Made by a program: the position numbers and the translations under genes. A DNA stretch of 64,000 bases, taken from positions 16,851,059 to 16,915,058 of the forward strand of contig CM075760.1 of assembly GCA_037974335.1 (NCBI GenBank), read 5' to 3'. Shown here piece after piece: positions 33,586 to 44,639 of the stretch. How positions within the stretch are numbered: the stretch's first letter is position 1; every line of letters begins with the position of its first letter. The notes below the pieces were generated by a model. That model had not been told where the DNA came from, made no database searches, and saw only the letters and a program-made list of their open reading frames with translations. This DNA is from Prionace glauca. Lineage: Eukaryota; Chordata; Chondrichthyes; Carcharhiniformes; Carcharhinidae.

Positions 33586-34510
33586 ACATAGGCGTACACA
33601 CACACACACGTACACACACACGTACACACACACACACGCACACGCAAACACACACACAATCAAATATATAGACTCGCGCTAGTACAAATAGGCACTAAAA
33701 CAAGACCACACAATCAAATATATCCTAAGGCACGCACACACATACACATAAAACACACAAGTGCATACACTTACGTGAGTTGGAACAAAGACCCAAACAC
33801 AAACACATACTATGGAAAGACACAACACAGGCAAATACAGACACATGCAGACCCACATAAATGCACAAACGCATACATATACTTAAATAAGTATATATCT
33901 TAGCACACATTCACTCTGACAGGAATATAAATATAGAGACGCACAATGTTAACAGATATATATGGAAATTCATATAAACAAATAAGCAGCCTGCGTATAG
34001 ATGAACTGACAGCAAAACATTTGCACGCAAACATGTAGACACAGAAACTAACATGCTCATACAGAACAGAACACCACAGCACACATTACTACATATCGAA
34101 ACACAAACATATATCAAGATATCGTTGTGAAGAATTATCAACACGTATATACATACACACATGTTAACAGGTACACACACAGACAAATGGGGAAACAGAC
34201 GCGCACAGAAAAGGAAACAAACATTACTAGAATGACAAAAAATTAACACATAGGAATAGGCAGAAATTCATGTGCACCCAGTAAGAGTGGCTTTAATAAA
34301 TATACATAGACTTACCACAATAATAGAGTCGTACATACACAATGTCAGACAAATCAAATATACACACAGATGCAGGCACACAACTACACAAATCAACAAA
34401 CACAGGGAAATGAACGCGTACATTAAAGCTCTTTACATATATTAACTGAGAGCCAAAGATTAATGTAGAGCACGAGATGTTCATGCACACGCACACAAAT
34501 GCAAAATCTT
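33586..34510. repeat. CA-rich cryptic simple sequence in the Cmu4-TM1 intron
   Basis: ACACAC runs (densest at 33595-33660) grade into about 850 bases of CACATA/ATACAC-rich sequence. Its minus-strand reading frames (Cys/Val/Tyr-rich) are artefacts. Confidence 0.85.
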
Positions 34511-35075
34511 AAGTACAAATGGAAGGTCAATGAAGAAAGTAAAATTTAAACATAAATTTTAACGCACATATATACCGACAACTAGCCCAATATACATAGC
34601 ACCGAAAACACGTTGAAAAACTGAATTAAGCTAGTGATCTTCTAACCATTACCACTACAAATAAGAAAAGATCAGAAATTACATCCTAGTTCTTAAACAA
34701 CAACATTCACAGTTTACATGTCAGTCACCATCTTTGGAAACAATCATTGATCAGTGAACGTTCCTCCATATCAGTCATAATATTCTTCAATGAGGGATAG
34801 TGCCAAATTGATCAAAAATGAACTGATACTCAAGAAAACTTCTTCAGTTCTTTCTGACATGGACTGGCAAAGGAATGTGCATAAATATCAAGTGTGAACA
34901 TAGTTACGGAGATCGGTTACTGAGTGTCCTGAACTTAACAGTAGATATATACTGAAAATTAGACAAAGAGAATACATTAACAACTCATGAAGGAGAACGG
35001 GGAGATGAGAAACAATAAAATGATTTCCTGGATAAATAAAGTAATCTAATTTCATTTCCTGGTCTCCGCCCCTAG
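34511..35075. other. end of the Cmu4-TM1 intron
   Basis: Non-coding. The acceptor of TM1 is CCGCCCCTAG at 35066-35075. The intron from the Cmu4 internal donor is about 2.7 kb. Confidence 0.6.
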
Positions 35076-35203
35076 ACCCCACCGACCGCATCTGGATTGA
35101 AGACAGTGAGGATGATAACAGCAACATCTGGACAACCGCTTCCACATTCATCGTCCTGTTCTTCCTGAGCATTTTCTACAGCACTGCCGTCACTCTGGTG
35201 AAG
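35076..35203 (+). CDS. IgM membrane exon TM1
   Basis: Encodes the membrane form's acidic spacer ([16 protein letters not shown]) and transmembrane helix [18 protein letters not shown] followed by YSTAVTLVK. The helix carries the polar face (TTAST, S.FYST) used by IgM to pair with the CD79-type signalling dimer. The phase-1 start fits the donor inside Cmu4, and the exon ends on a full codon before GTGAGA. The acidic run just outside the membrane is typical of membrane IgM. Confidence 0.97.
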
Positions 35204-35343
35204 GTGAGATGATTCAATTCACTCACATTTCAAACTGGCAGAATGGATTTGAAAAATCTCTCAATGTTTAACTGATTAAACACTCGAACACTATTGTCCC
35301 GCATCATAAACATCTGCTTCAATATTTTCTTTTTCTTTTACAG

Positions 35344-35352
35344 ATCAAATGA
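35344..35352 (+). CDS. IgM membrane exon TM2 (last two residues)
   Basis: After acceptor TTTTCTTTTACAG the exon adds ATC AAA TGA, so the cytoplasmic tail is VKIK, the very short tail usual for IgM. The 3' UTR follows. Confidence 0.92.
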   Translation: MK

Positions 35353-35815
35353 CGGGTTGAACTTTGGACGCTGAAGATTTCCCTCAGCTGATTATCAAGA
35401 TCTGTGTATGGTTCAACTGCAATCTCAGCTCTCGGTGACTGTATCAGTAAAATTCTCCCAGCTTATCATTCTGAATCTGTAACTGAGGCTACCTTAGGTT
35501 TTATTTCAGTTTTCAGTGTAAATTGTATGAGGCATTTTTGTTATAATGTAACTGTGGTTAATAGTTTCCCAGAGTTCAAATTTCATTTATAAATAAGAAA
35601 CTTGTTTTGTTTCTTATTCACATTTGTTAATTCCTCTTCCTATTAATGTCCTGTTTTCTATTTCTGGTGTATGTAATAGATGTACAAATATTGACGGATT
35701 CCCTGTCTATGTGTCTATTTTCAATGCAAAGTTCGATCATTATCTTCACTTTTCTAACTTAAAAAAAGTTGTAAAATCTCTGAATTTTTAAAATAAACAT
35801 TGAATAAGAATTTAA
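35353..35815 (+). terminator. IgM membrane-form 3' UTR and poly(A) signal
   Basis: AATAAA at 35792-35797 within AAAATAAACATTGAATAAG. The UTR end is set by assuming cleavage 10-25 bases later. Confidence 0.8.
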
Positions 35816-36598
35816 CCATCTCTGGCTTGGCTTAATTCCGTTCTCTAAAACCCATCAACTCCGCTCCATTTCCCTATTATAAGGTTTCCCCCACCACCGC
35901 AACCCGCGCCCCACCACCCCAGCCACCACCCCACACGCCCCCCCCCCGCTCCACCCACCCCTTTCCCAGACAGGCATGTCCCCCCAGTCATGTACGGGAT
36001 GTAGCTGAAAGAGTCATTGCGCCACCCAGTGATCCACCCGTGTAAAAACACCTTCATCTCCGCCTTTTTATGATAAAATCCAGAGTCAGAATGAATGAAC
36101 AAAGAGGAGACATCGGTGGTTTCATTCATAAACTAGTCCGTCACTGACGAGTTTCAGATAATCCTAAAGAGCAAAGGCTCTGTTTCATCAGGGGCCGATG
36201 CAGGGCAGAGCTACGCAGGAAACAGTTCACTTTACACTGCCCCTTATAAAAAACTATCAGAGTCGCTGCAGCGTGGATGAACAGAACGAATCTCTCTGTA
36301 CATTGTCGGATGGAATACTTACAAGGTAGACATACCACAAGCTAGATAGGGAACACAAACAGAACAGTGGTGCAAACGATGAATGAAACAAAGAGACTGA
36401 GGTGTATTTCACGTCAGCACATTAAAGATTACAAATTTCAAAATTGTGACTCATGTTATGGGATAATTTGAAGAGTCCAATACTGTCTTTAACAGCAGAC
36501 AATATCAAACTCACGAGGCAGATAAACCTCCACAACTCTCCGTGCAGGAGACAGGTGTCAGTACCAGTGGACAGTGTCATGGACACTGCCAAGACTCA
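35816..36598. other. spacer downstream of IgM
   Basis: 35880-35965 is a C-rich run (CCCCACCACCCCAGCCACC), and the remainder shows no gene or assigned repeat. Confidence 0.5.
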
Positions 36599-36935
36599 GG
36601 CCTGAAGGGGGGCTGAGTAATGAGGGGTTTGTAGGGGGAGGGGGCTGACAGGAGTGTCTGAGGTGGGAGTGGAACTGAGTGGGCTGTCTAAGTGGTGAGG
36701 GGGTTGAGTGGGGATCCGATGGTGTGGGTGGTTGTGTGAGGAGCCTGAGGAGGAAGTGGCTAAGTGGGGATCTGAGGGGGACAGGGTTGAGTGGGGTTTT
36801 GAGGGCGGAGCGGGTGAGTGAGGAGTCTGGGGGGGGGGGGGGAACTAGTGTGGGTGGGGTGCTGAGGGTGGGCAGGACTGATTGAGGTGTCTGAGATTGA
36901 AAGAGGCTGAGTGGGTGTCTGAGGGAGAAGGAGGC
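36599..36935 (+). repeat. G-rich minisatellite (TGAGTGGGG units)
   Basis: Degenerate units of about 30-36 bases with GTTGAGTGGGGnTCTGAGGG words and a 14-base G run at 36829-36842. Apparent ORFs in both strands are by-products. Confidence 0.85.
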
Positions 36936-37060
36936 TTCCAGAGGGTTATGGGATAGGGTCTGGCTGGGAGTATTGTGGCCCATTTGGACTGGTGCAGGCC
37001 CGATGGGCCAAATAACTTCCTCCTGCACGATTGGAATTCTATGATTCTATGATATAAACA
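36936..37060 (+). mobile_element. SINE 3' end
   Basis: GGTTATGGGATAGGGTCTGG, GATGGGCCAAATAACTTCCTCCTGC and ATTCTATGATTCTATGA match the tail of the main SINE. Confidence 0.8.
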
Positions 37061-37194
37061 CGGATTGCTCCTGATTAACACGGGATGGAATTGTCCTATC
37101 CCGCCCATTATGATTCCCATGGCAGGCGAGACACAGATCATATAAAAGTACGATAACCTCAGGCGGGGATTTTCTGGCATTGGAACAAACACGG

Positions 37195-38410
37195 CCGGAA
37201 AATCATAGAGTGATTGAGGTTTACAGCATGGATACAGGCCCTTCGGCCCAACTTGTCCATGCTGCCTTTTTTCATCCACCGCTAAGCTAGTCCCAATTGC
37301 CGGCATTTGACCCATTTTCATCTATCTTATCCATCTAACTGACATCATGTTTTTTCACTGTCAAAACTGTACACACCTCTACTCCCTCTGGCACCTTTTC
37401 CAGGCACTCACTAACCTGTGTGTGAAACAATTGCCCATCCAGACCCAGGGTAGTGAGTGATTGGAATCGGCTGCCGTCGTCGGTGGTGGAGGCGAACTCG
37501 CTGGGGTCTTTTAAAAGACTTCTGGATGAGTATATGGGGTTTAATGGGATTGGGGGTTATAGATAGGTCTATAGATTGGTGGGGTTGATGCGATCGGCGC
37601 AACTCGAGGGCCGAAGGGCCTGTTTGTGCTGTAATGTTCTATGTTCTATGTTCTATTTGCATCTTCTCCTCTCACCTTCGGCCTATTCCCTCCAGTTTTA
37701 GACTCCCCTACTTTTGGGAAAAGATATTGACTATCTAGCTGATCTGTGCCCCTCAGTTTTTTTGTAGACCTGCATAAGGTCACCCCTAGGCTTTCTACAC
37801 AGCCGGGAAAAAGTTCCAGTCTATCACGTTTCTCCTTAAAACACAAACAATCAAGTCCCTATATCCTCCTAGTGAATATTTTCTGAGCTCTTTGTAGTTT
37901 AATAATATCCTTCCTGTAACAGGGTGGCCAGAATTGTACAGAGTATTCCGAGTGTGGCCTTACCAATGTCTTGCACAACTTCAACAAGTTGTCCCAACTC
38001 CTTTATTCGCTGTTCTGACCAAGGAAATCAAGTATGCTGATTTCATTCCTCACTACTCTGCCCAACTATGACTCCACTTTCAAGGAGCTATGAACATGTA
38101 CCCTCACAGATTTCTTGGTTCTCGAACCGTCCCCAATACCTTAGCATTAAGTAAGTGCTGCCCTGGTTCGATCTATCAAATGCATCACCTCGCATTCATC
38201 TAAATTAAACTCCATCTGTCATTCATCAATCCACTGGCCCAATTGATCAAGATCCCATTACAATTAGAGATAACCTTTTTTTCACTATCACTATGCCACC
38301 AATCTTGGTGTCAATGAAAACTTAGTAACCATGCCTCCTAAATTCTCATCCAAATCATTAATATAACTGACAAATCACAATGGACCACCCATGCTGCCAG
38401 AAGTCACAAT
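37195..38410 (-). mobile_element. CR1-like LINE 3' region, interrupted
   Basis: Starts with the reversed tail (AATCATAGAG, GGCCCTTCGGCCCAACTTG) and reads on the minus strand through post-RT and part of the RT region. It is interrupted at about 37437-37660 by a plus-strand copy of another CR1-like subfamily. Highly diverged, no long frame. Confidence 0.75.
37437..37660 (+). mobile_element. young CR1-like LINE 3' end
   Basis: Reads SDWNRLPSSVVEANSLGSFK-like C-terminus, then GAGGGCCGAAGGGCCTGTTTG and ATGTTCT repeats. It is almost identical to the reverse complement of 41557-41765, so the two are recent copies in opposite orientation. Confidence 0.9.
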
Positions 38411-38893
38411 TTAATTTCTCAGAAGATTTTGGGTTCAGACTTTCCCCATTTCTTTCACTGATGCGATGCTGACAGCTCTACATTTCCAGGTTTAAAATGT
38501 TTTCCCTTACGGACAAGCTGGGGGGACTTTTGCATAATGTGTTCCTTTTTATGTCACAATCCCATATCCCAGCAACATTGAAAGATACTGGTCAACCCTT
38601 CCGGCATTTCCAAAGTTCCTTCCATTAGGAACGATCACACAGACCCAGAATTATTTTGTGATGCATTGACAAAAATATGTTTTGAATGGAAAATATTAAC
38701 CTGTTTGTTCAGTGACTGTAATTAACGTCGGAATTAATTCAACCAGCACTAATCGTATCTCTGGAGCATTCCTATCCATGCTTCATAAAGGAGTTATGCA
38801 CGGTGTCACTGGGAGTGTCACAGTGATAAGCGGCTCCACAGAGAGGGAGTCGAGGTATCAACATTGGGAGAGAGAAATTGCAAGCTTTCTGCA
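38411..38893. other. 5' region of the receptor gene, unassigned
   Basis: 38411-38640 may be further eroded LINE. 38700-38893 is probably the 5' UTR or upstream part of the receptor gene's first exon. It contains GTCACTGGGAGTGTCACAGTGATAAG, an imperfect inverted repeat. Confidence 0.4.
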
Positions 38894-39110
38894 ATGGAGG
38901 TGTATCCAGGAAAGGTAGATCTGGACGTTCCCATAATGGTTCAGCATCTGAGGGGCAGAGATCTGAATGTTACAACAACTGAGAGGAGTTTATACTCGGT
39001 ACTTTACTTGCTGTCTCAAGGTTGGCCGTCTACAGCTAAGCGTGTTGAATACGTATTGAAACTGATTCGATACTTTTACTATCCAATCCTGGCTATTGTT
39101 GGTGTCCCCG
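38894..39110 (+). CDS. GPR139-like G-protein-coupled receptor, exon 1
   Basis: Encodes the N-terminus and first part of TM1, ending VLKLIRYFYYPILAIVGVP plus one base before GTAAGT (phase 1). The YYPILAxxGVP signature and the phase-1 break inside TM1 are what I recall of GPR139 and its shark relatives. The start is chosen at the ATG at 38894 (MEVYPGKVD), giving a 72-residue N-terminal part with one NVT glycosylation site. The frame is open further upstream, so the true start could be the ATG at 38864 or another exon. A receptor of this class is expected in the plasma membrane. Its ligand cannot be told from the sequence. Confidence 0.75.
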
Positions 39111-39489
39111 GTAAGTTTCTCCACTGATTATGAATGATGTAGCCCGTGTTTAACTCTGCCACTCTTGCCGTCTGCTCTACCCTGTTTGCAACTGTTGCTT
39201 GTGGTCTGAGTCCTTATTGAGTTATCACATCTACAACGCGCGGATCACTATGATAATGTTGCCTGTGTTGTGGAGTTTAGTTTGTAAAGATGTAAAAGAT
39301 GTTTAGGAAGATGAAAAAGAATTGTGAAAACCGGTAGGAGGGGGAAAAGTGTGCAATCTCTTAAAAATGTGTTTTTGTTTGACGCTAAGACGTTTAAATT
39401 GCTGAATACACAGAAACTTTAAGTTGTAACACTTATTCCAGAGGCCAAAAACATAGGGGTTGCCTTGGTAATTGGCACGACAGGATTTG

Positions 39490-40330
39490 CATTGTGGTCA
39501 GCACAGTTCGAAGTCTCACAACCCCAGGTTAAAATCCAACAGGTTTATTTGGCACCATTGGCTTTTGGAATGTTGTTCTTTCTTCAGGCGAGTGGGGAGC
39601 TGTGTTCAAAAATAGGACATGTAAAGACACAAACTCAATTAACAAAATAATGGTTGGAATGTGGGTCTTTACGGATAAACAAGTCTGAAAGATACAGACA
39701 ATGTGAGTGGAGAGAGGGTTAAGCACAGGTTAAAGAATTGTGTAGTCTCCAGCCAGGGCAGTTAGTGAGATTTTGCAAGTCCAGGCAAGTGGTGGGAGCT
39801 ACAGATAATGCAACATAAACCCAAGATCACGGTTGAGGCTATACTTGTGTGTGTGGGAGTTGGCTATCAGTGTCTGGTCAGCGATCCTGCACTGCTGTGT
39901 GTCATGAAGGCCACCTTAGAGAACGCTTATCTGAAGATCTGAGGCTGAATGCCCGTGACTGCTGAAGTATGGCCCAACTGGAAGAGAACATTCCTGGTGA
40001 TCGACAATCCTGGGTTTGCAAAATCTCAGGAGCTGTCCTGGCTGGAGACAATACACACCTCTACTACCTGCGCTTGGCCCTCTCTCCACTCACATTGTCT
40101 GTATCTTTAAGACTTGATACCTCTAAAGACTCACATTTCAACCGCTATTTTGTAAATTGAGTTTGTGTCTTTATATGCCCTGTTTGTGAACAGAACTTCC
40201 ACTCACCTGATGACTGAACAGCGCTCCAAAACTTCTGCTGCCAAATACACCTGTTGGATTCTAACCTGGTGTTGTGAGACTTCTTACTGTACTTACCCCA
40301 GTCCAACGCTGGCATCTCCACATCATGGTT
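39490..40330. mobile_element. inverted-repeat retroelement copy, possibly Penelope-like
   Basis: The left arm (39495-about 39800, minus orientation) and right arm (about 40005-40325, plus) are imperfect reverse complements. The right end reads AACCTGGTGTTGTGAGACTTC then AGTCCAACGCTGGCATCTCCACATCATG. On the minus strand the middle gives SSHGHSASDLQISVL and SLNRDLGFMLHY, which resembles the C-terminal nuclease region of Penelope-like elements as I remember it. It sits in the intron of the receptor gene. The family call is tentative. Confidence 0.5.
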
Positions 40331-40984
40331 TTGCATTGTGCCAGCCGATAAATTTAAATACAACACAAAGCTAAAAGGACTCATTTGAAGTTATTGTTGC
40401 CAACTTCGAGCCAATCTGAGTCCAGGGTTGTTGATAGGTCATTAGGATTTTATTAAAAAAAAACACACAGAACTGCCTTCAGGGCAGATCCACCAGTGCT
40501 TGAGCCAGGAGTACAACCAGAAGCAGAGCCCGATCACCTGAAGCAGTTAGATTTAACACAGACATGGAGAGAAATTACTTCTCTCAATGGAAGGTGAATC
40601 TTTTGAATTCATTACCTGAGGATACGGCGGGTGTTAGGACTTGATGAAATTGAGGGGACAGAGTCTCACCCTGGACCATTCCAAGCTTCCTCAAACCCCA
40701 GCAGCTTCTTATTTATACTGAGTCAGCTGACCACCACATCATTTTCTCATTGGTTAGATAGCTTATAGCTTGTTCCCATTGGTCACTATAACAGATCCAA
40801 TGTGAGTCTGTCGGTTGTTACATTGGTTCCATTCTAACATTCCACTCCAACCCGCTTCTCTCACGACCTGATCCCTGAAAACCCAACCAACCCAAACCCA
40901 TCACTTCCCAGTTACTGTGACCCCACCAGTTCACCAGCTCCTTCGTCTCTTCCTTGTTCGTGGTGTCATCGTTGCAGTGGTGTC

Positions 40985-41540
40985 ATCAGCAAACTTGGAT
41001 ATGAAGTTGGAGGGGAATTTGACCATACAAGTCATCGGTGTATAAGGAGTATAGTGGGGCTGAGGACACAGTGTTGTGGGGCACCGCTTATGAGGATGAT
41101 TGTGGAGGAGGTGTTTTGACTATCCTTATTTATTGTTGTCTGTCAGGTTCAATTTGCAGAGATAGGAGCCTAGCCCCAGGCCAGAGACTTTGTACATGAG
41201 TTTCATTAGAACAATGCTGTTAAAGGCTGAGCTGCAGTCGATAAACAAGAGTCAGGGTTGCAATGTTGACTGTAGGGCCAGGGAGATTGCATCTGTGGAC
41301 CTGTTGCGGATATAGGCAAACTGCAGTGGATCCAGGCAATCTGGGAAGCTGGAACTGATTCATGCCATAACTAATCTTTTGCTGCATCACATAATATTGG
41401 ACAGATGTATCATTGGACAATAGTCATTAGGGCAGGCTATTTGGTTTTCTTTGGTAGCGGCCTTGGTTTGAGTTTTTCTTACCTGGTGCACAGATCAGGA
41501 ACTTTCCTACTGAGAGAGGACTCGCTGACCTTCACTGGTC
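40985..41540 (-). mobile_element. L2-like LINE RT fragment
   Basis: Minus-strand sequence resembles the RT core of L2-type LINEs (the reverse of GGCAAACTGCAGTGGATCCAGGCA and ACTGCAGTCGATAAACAAGAG corresponds to the QFAY and LFIDCSSAF parts). Heavily decayed. Confidence 0.5.
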
Positions 41541-41549
41541 CAGTAGGTC

Positions 41550-41925
41550 ATAGAACATAGAACATAGAACATAGAACATTACAGCACAAACAGGCCCTTC
41601 GGCCCTCGAGTTGCGCCGATCGCATCAACCCCACCAATCTATAGACCTATCTATAACCCCCAATCCCATTAAACCCCATATACTCATCCAGAAGTCTTTT
41701 AAAAGACCCCAGCGAGTTCGCCTCCACCACCAACGACGGCAGCCGATTCCAATCACTCACTACCCTCTGAGTAAAAAACTTACCCCTAACATCACCTCTG
41801 TACTTCCCTCCCCGCACCTTAAATCTGTGTCCTCTCGTAGCGACCATTTCAACCCGGGGAAATAGCCTCTGAGAGTCCACCCTATCTATTCCTCTCAACA
41901 TTTTATAAACTTAGTGGGCCAGCTG
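41550..41925 (-). mobile_element. young CR1-like LINE 3' end
   Basis: The reversed tail starts with four ATAGAAC repeats. The minus-strand frame at 41901-41647 encodes LRGIDRVDSQRLFPRVEMV and FFTQRVVSDWNRLPSLVVEAN without a break. Nearly identical to 37437-37660 over their overlap. Confidence 0.92.
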
Positions 41926-42411
41926 CAAATACACTGGACACATTGGACAGTAGTATAACAATGAACCCTGAAGCTTTGAAAGCAAACCCTGATAGTTGAG
42001 TTCTGTGTCATTCGAGTGTCAGATAATGATTTCTTCCTGTATTGTGCGAATGGCGGCCACAACGTTGTGGTCTCTCTACGGTCTTTTTGTAAATATAACA
42101 GAGATTCTGAGCTCTCGAGGCATTAGGAACTCTCTCTGCCAACTGCTGTTAGTTTCCAGAGGAAAGGGTGAAACCAGCATTGTTTGGTACCAGCCCTGCT
42201 ACAGGGGTTGTCAGTAGCTATCTGAAAGGTCACAAATTACTACATACAGGACTCCACTCTGAATTTTCTGTCAGGGTTACCCCCACAACCTTCTCACTCT
42301 CCAAATCCCCCATAAGTTAGAGAGATTATTTACCTGCAGCTGAGTGACGGTCAATGTTGAGGACCCCCGGAAAACTCTTTCCAAAATGTATACTATTTTG
42401 GCCCTACCATG
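41926..42411. other. receptor intron, unassigned
   Basis: No exon, RNA or assigned repeat seen. Confidence 0.4.
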
Positions 42412-42590
42412 GAGCATCACGGTGGCACAGTTGTTAGCATTGCTGACTCACAGCATCAGGGACCTGGCTTCAATCCCAGGATCGGGTCACTGTCTGTGTC
42501 TAGTTTGGACCTTCTTCCCGTGTCTGGGTGGGTTTCCACCAAATGTTCCACTTTCCTCTCACGATCCAAAAGACGTGTTGGATCATAAAA
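42412..42590 (+). mobile_element. SINE 5' half
   Basis: tRNA-like head CATCACGGTGGCACAGTTGTTAGC with B box CTTCAATCCCAGG, then GGGTCACTGTCTGTGTCTAG. It is truncated where the CR1-like copy begins. Confidence 0.8.
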
Positions 42591-42596
42591 ATAAAA

Positions 42597-43560
42597 AGAG
42601 GGGTCTGTACTGGGACTCTTTAGGTTTGTAATTTTCATAGGTGACCTGGATAAGAAATTGGAGGTAAGTTTGCCGACGACACGAAGGTTGGTGGTGTTGT
42701 GGATAGGCTGGAGGGATGTCAAAAGTTGCAGCGTGACATAGATAGGATGCAAGACTGGGCGGAGAAGTGGCAGGTGGACTTCAACCCGGATAACTGTGTA
42801 GTGATCCATTTTGGCAGGTCCAATGGGGTGAAGGAGTATAATATCTAAGCAGTGTCGAGGATCAGAAAGACCTTGGGGTCCGGGCCCATAGGACTCTCAA
42901 ATCAGCCTCGCAGGTGGAGGATGTGGTCAAGAAGGTATATGGTGTACTACCCTTCATCAACCGACGGATTGAATTTAGAAGTCGGGAGATAATGCTGCAG
43001 CTTTATAAGACCCTAGTCACATCCCATTTGGAGAACTGTGCCTAGTTCTGTTCGCCTTATTACAAGAAAGATGTGGAAGCTATTGAAACGGTGCAGAAGA
43101 GATTTACAAGGATGTTGCCAGGATTGGGTGGCATGCCATATGAGGATACGTTGATGGAGCTTGTTTTTTTTTTCTCTGGGGAGACGAAGAATGAGAGGTG
43201 ACCTGATAGAGGTTTATAAGATGTTGAGAGGTATCGATCGCGTGGATTCTTGGAGGCTATTTCCCAGGGCTGAAATGGTCGCTACGAGAAGATACAGGTT
43301 TCAGGTGCGGAGGAGTAGGTACAGAGGATATGTCAGGGGTAAGGTTTTCACTCAGAGGGCGGTGGGTGAGTGGAATCGGCTGCCGTCAGTGGTGGTGGAG
43401 GCAAACTCTTTGGGGCCTTTCAAGCGACTTCTGGATGTGTACATGGGATTTAATGGGATTGAGGTTTATTGGTAGGTCTAGTAGGTAGGGATATGATCCG
43501 CGAAACTTGTGGGCCGAAGGGCCTATTTGTGCTGTCGTGTTCCATGTTCTGTGCTCGATA
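42597..43560 (+). mobile_element. CR1-like LINE, RT end to 3' tail
   Basis: Starts at the RT motif (RGLYWDSLGL for VLGPLLF), keeps [10 protein letters not shown]-like coding in another frame, then GRRRMRGDLIEVYKMLRGIDRV and FTQRAVGEWNRLPSVVVEAN, and ends GGGCCGAAGGGCCTATTTG. Several frame breaks. Confidence 0.85.
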
Positions 43561-43687
43561 AAAAGAGATTTAAGTTATTCAGTTTGTGTACACGATATTT
43601 TTTAAAATGTTGTTCCATTTACAGTCTAAATTGTCACTTTTCCCCCTGAATCATACCTAATGTTATTCTTCATTTCCTTCCTGACAG

Positions 43688-44575
43688 TGAACATAATCAC
43701 AATTGTGACACTGATGAGCAGAAACTGTGGTCTGCCCAAATGTGTCACTCGTTACCTGGTGGCCATGTCAGCGGGGGATCTGCTAGTTGTTATCCTCGAC
43801 CTGATATTGAGACACATTCCCATTGTTTATTGGGAAAAGTTTTATTTCTTACTATCAGTCCCCGTGTGTAACATCCACGCCGTCCTGCTTTATGCTGCCA
43901 CTGACTGTTCTGTCTGGTTCACCGTCACTTTCACCTTTGATCGATTTGTGGCCATTTGCTGCCCCAAGCTGAAAAATAAATATTGCACTGAGAAATCAGC
44001 GGCTGTGGTTCTGGGAACAGTGACAGTGCTGAGCTGTTTAAAAAACATTTCCTGGTATTTTATGTTATTAAAAGGATATGGGCTGGCGAACAATCCCTGG
44101 TTTTGTCGCTTCTCATGGGATGTTGTGGAATCTCCGGTCTGGGGAACAATTGAGTTCCTCCACAACATTCTAACCCCGTGTGTCCCATTCGCCCTGATTC
44201 TGCTGCTCAATGCTCTCATCGTCAGACACATTTTAGTGAGCAGCAGAGCCCGCAGGAGACTCCGGGCTCACAGCAGTGGGGAGAATCCCAAAGACCCAGA
44301 GATGGAGAGTCGAAGGAAATCCATAATTTTACTATTTGTTATCTCAGCCAATTTCATTGTCTTATGGTCGACATTAATGGTTTATTCAATATGGATTCGG
44401 ATGTATAATTTGGGCTACCAGTCAATAAGGTTACATCTTTTTGTTATGGCTACAACTCACAAGTTGCTGCACAAATACTGCCATTTATGCTGTGACACAG
44501 ACTCACTTCAGACAGCAGCTAAAAGATCTACTGAAATACCCCATTACTGCAATTCTTCAACTCAATACACCATAA
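43688..44575 (+). pseudogene. GPR139-like receptor, exon 2 with a frame slip near TM7
   Basis: Acceptor CTTCCTGACAG; the split codon gives Val, then NIITIVTLMSRNCGLPKC, matching exon 1 in phase. TM2 is YLVAMSAGDLLVVILDL, TM3 LLYAATDCSVWFTVTF with the DRF form of the DRY motif (FDRFVAICC), TM4 AAVVLGTVTVLSCL, TM5 TPCVPFALILLLNALIV, the third loop is basic (RARRRLRAHSS), TM6 SIILLFVISANFIVLW. After LHLF the frame changes: the expected TM7 (LTSCCTNTAIYAVTQTHFRQ) is present in the +1 frame, running to TAA at 44573-44575. The slip falls in or near the T5 run at 44438-44442. As written the open frame runs out of frame to 44631. It is either a recent pseudogene or a sequencing error in a homopolymer. 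From memory, sharks carry many GPR139-like genes. Confidence 0.8.
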
Positions 44576-44639
44576 CAGGAAACTACAACTACAAGACTCC
44601 TGACTCTTTCTGTTGGGCATTCATACTGTAAACAACAAA

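Noticed and set aside
33725-34496. Cys/Val/Tyr-rich minus-strand frames resembling membrane peptides
   Set aside because: Reverse reading of the CA-rich tract in the Cmu4-TM1 intron.
35845-36129. Minus-strand frame with GGRVGWWLGWWGAGCGGGG
   Set aside because: Reverse of a C-rich run; no homology recognised.
36558-37028. 156-residue Pro/Ser-rich minus-strand frame
   Set aside because: Translation of the G-rich minisatellite.
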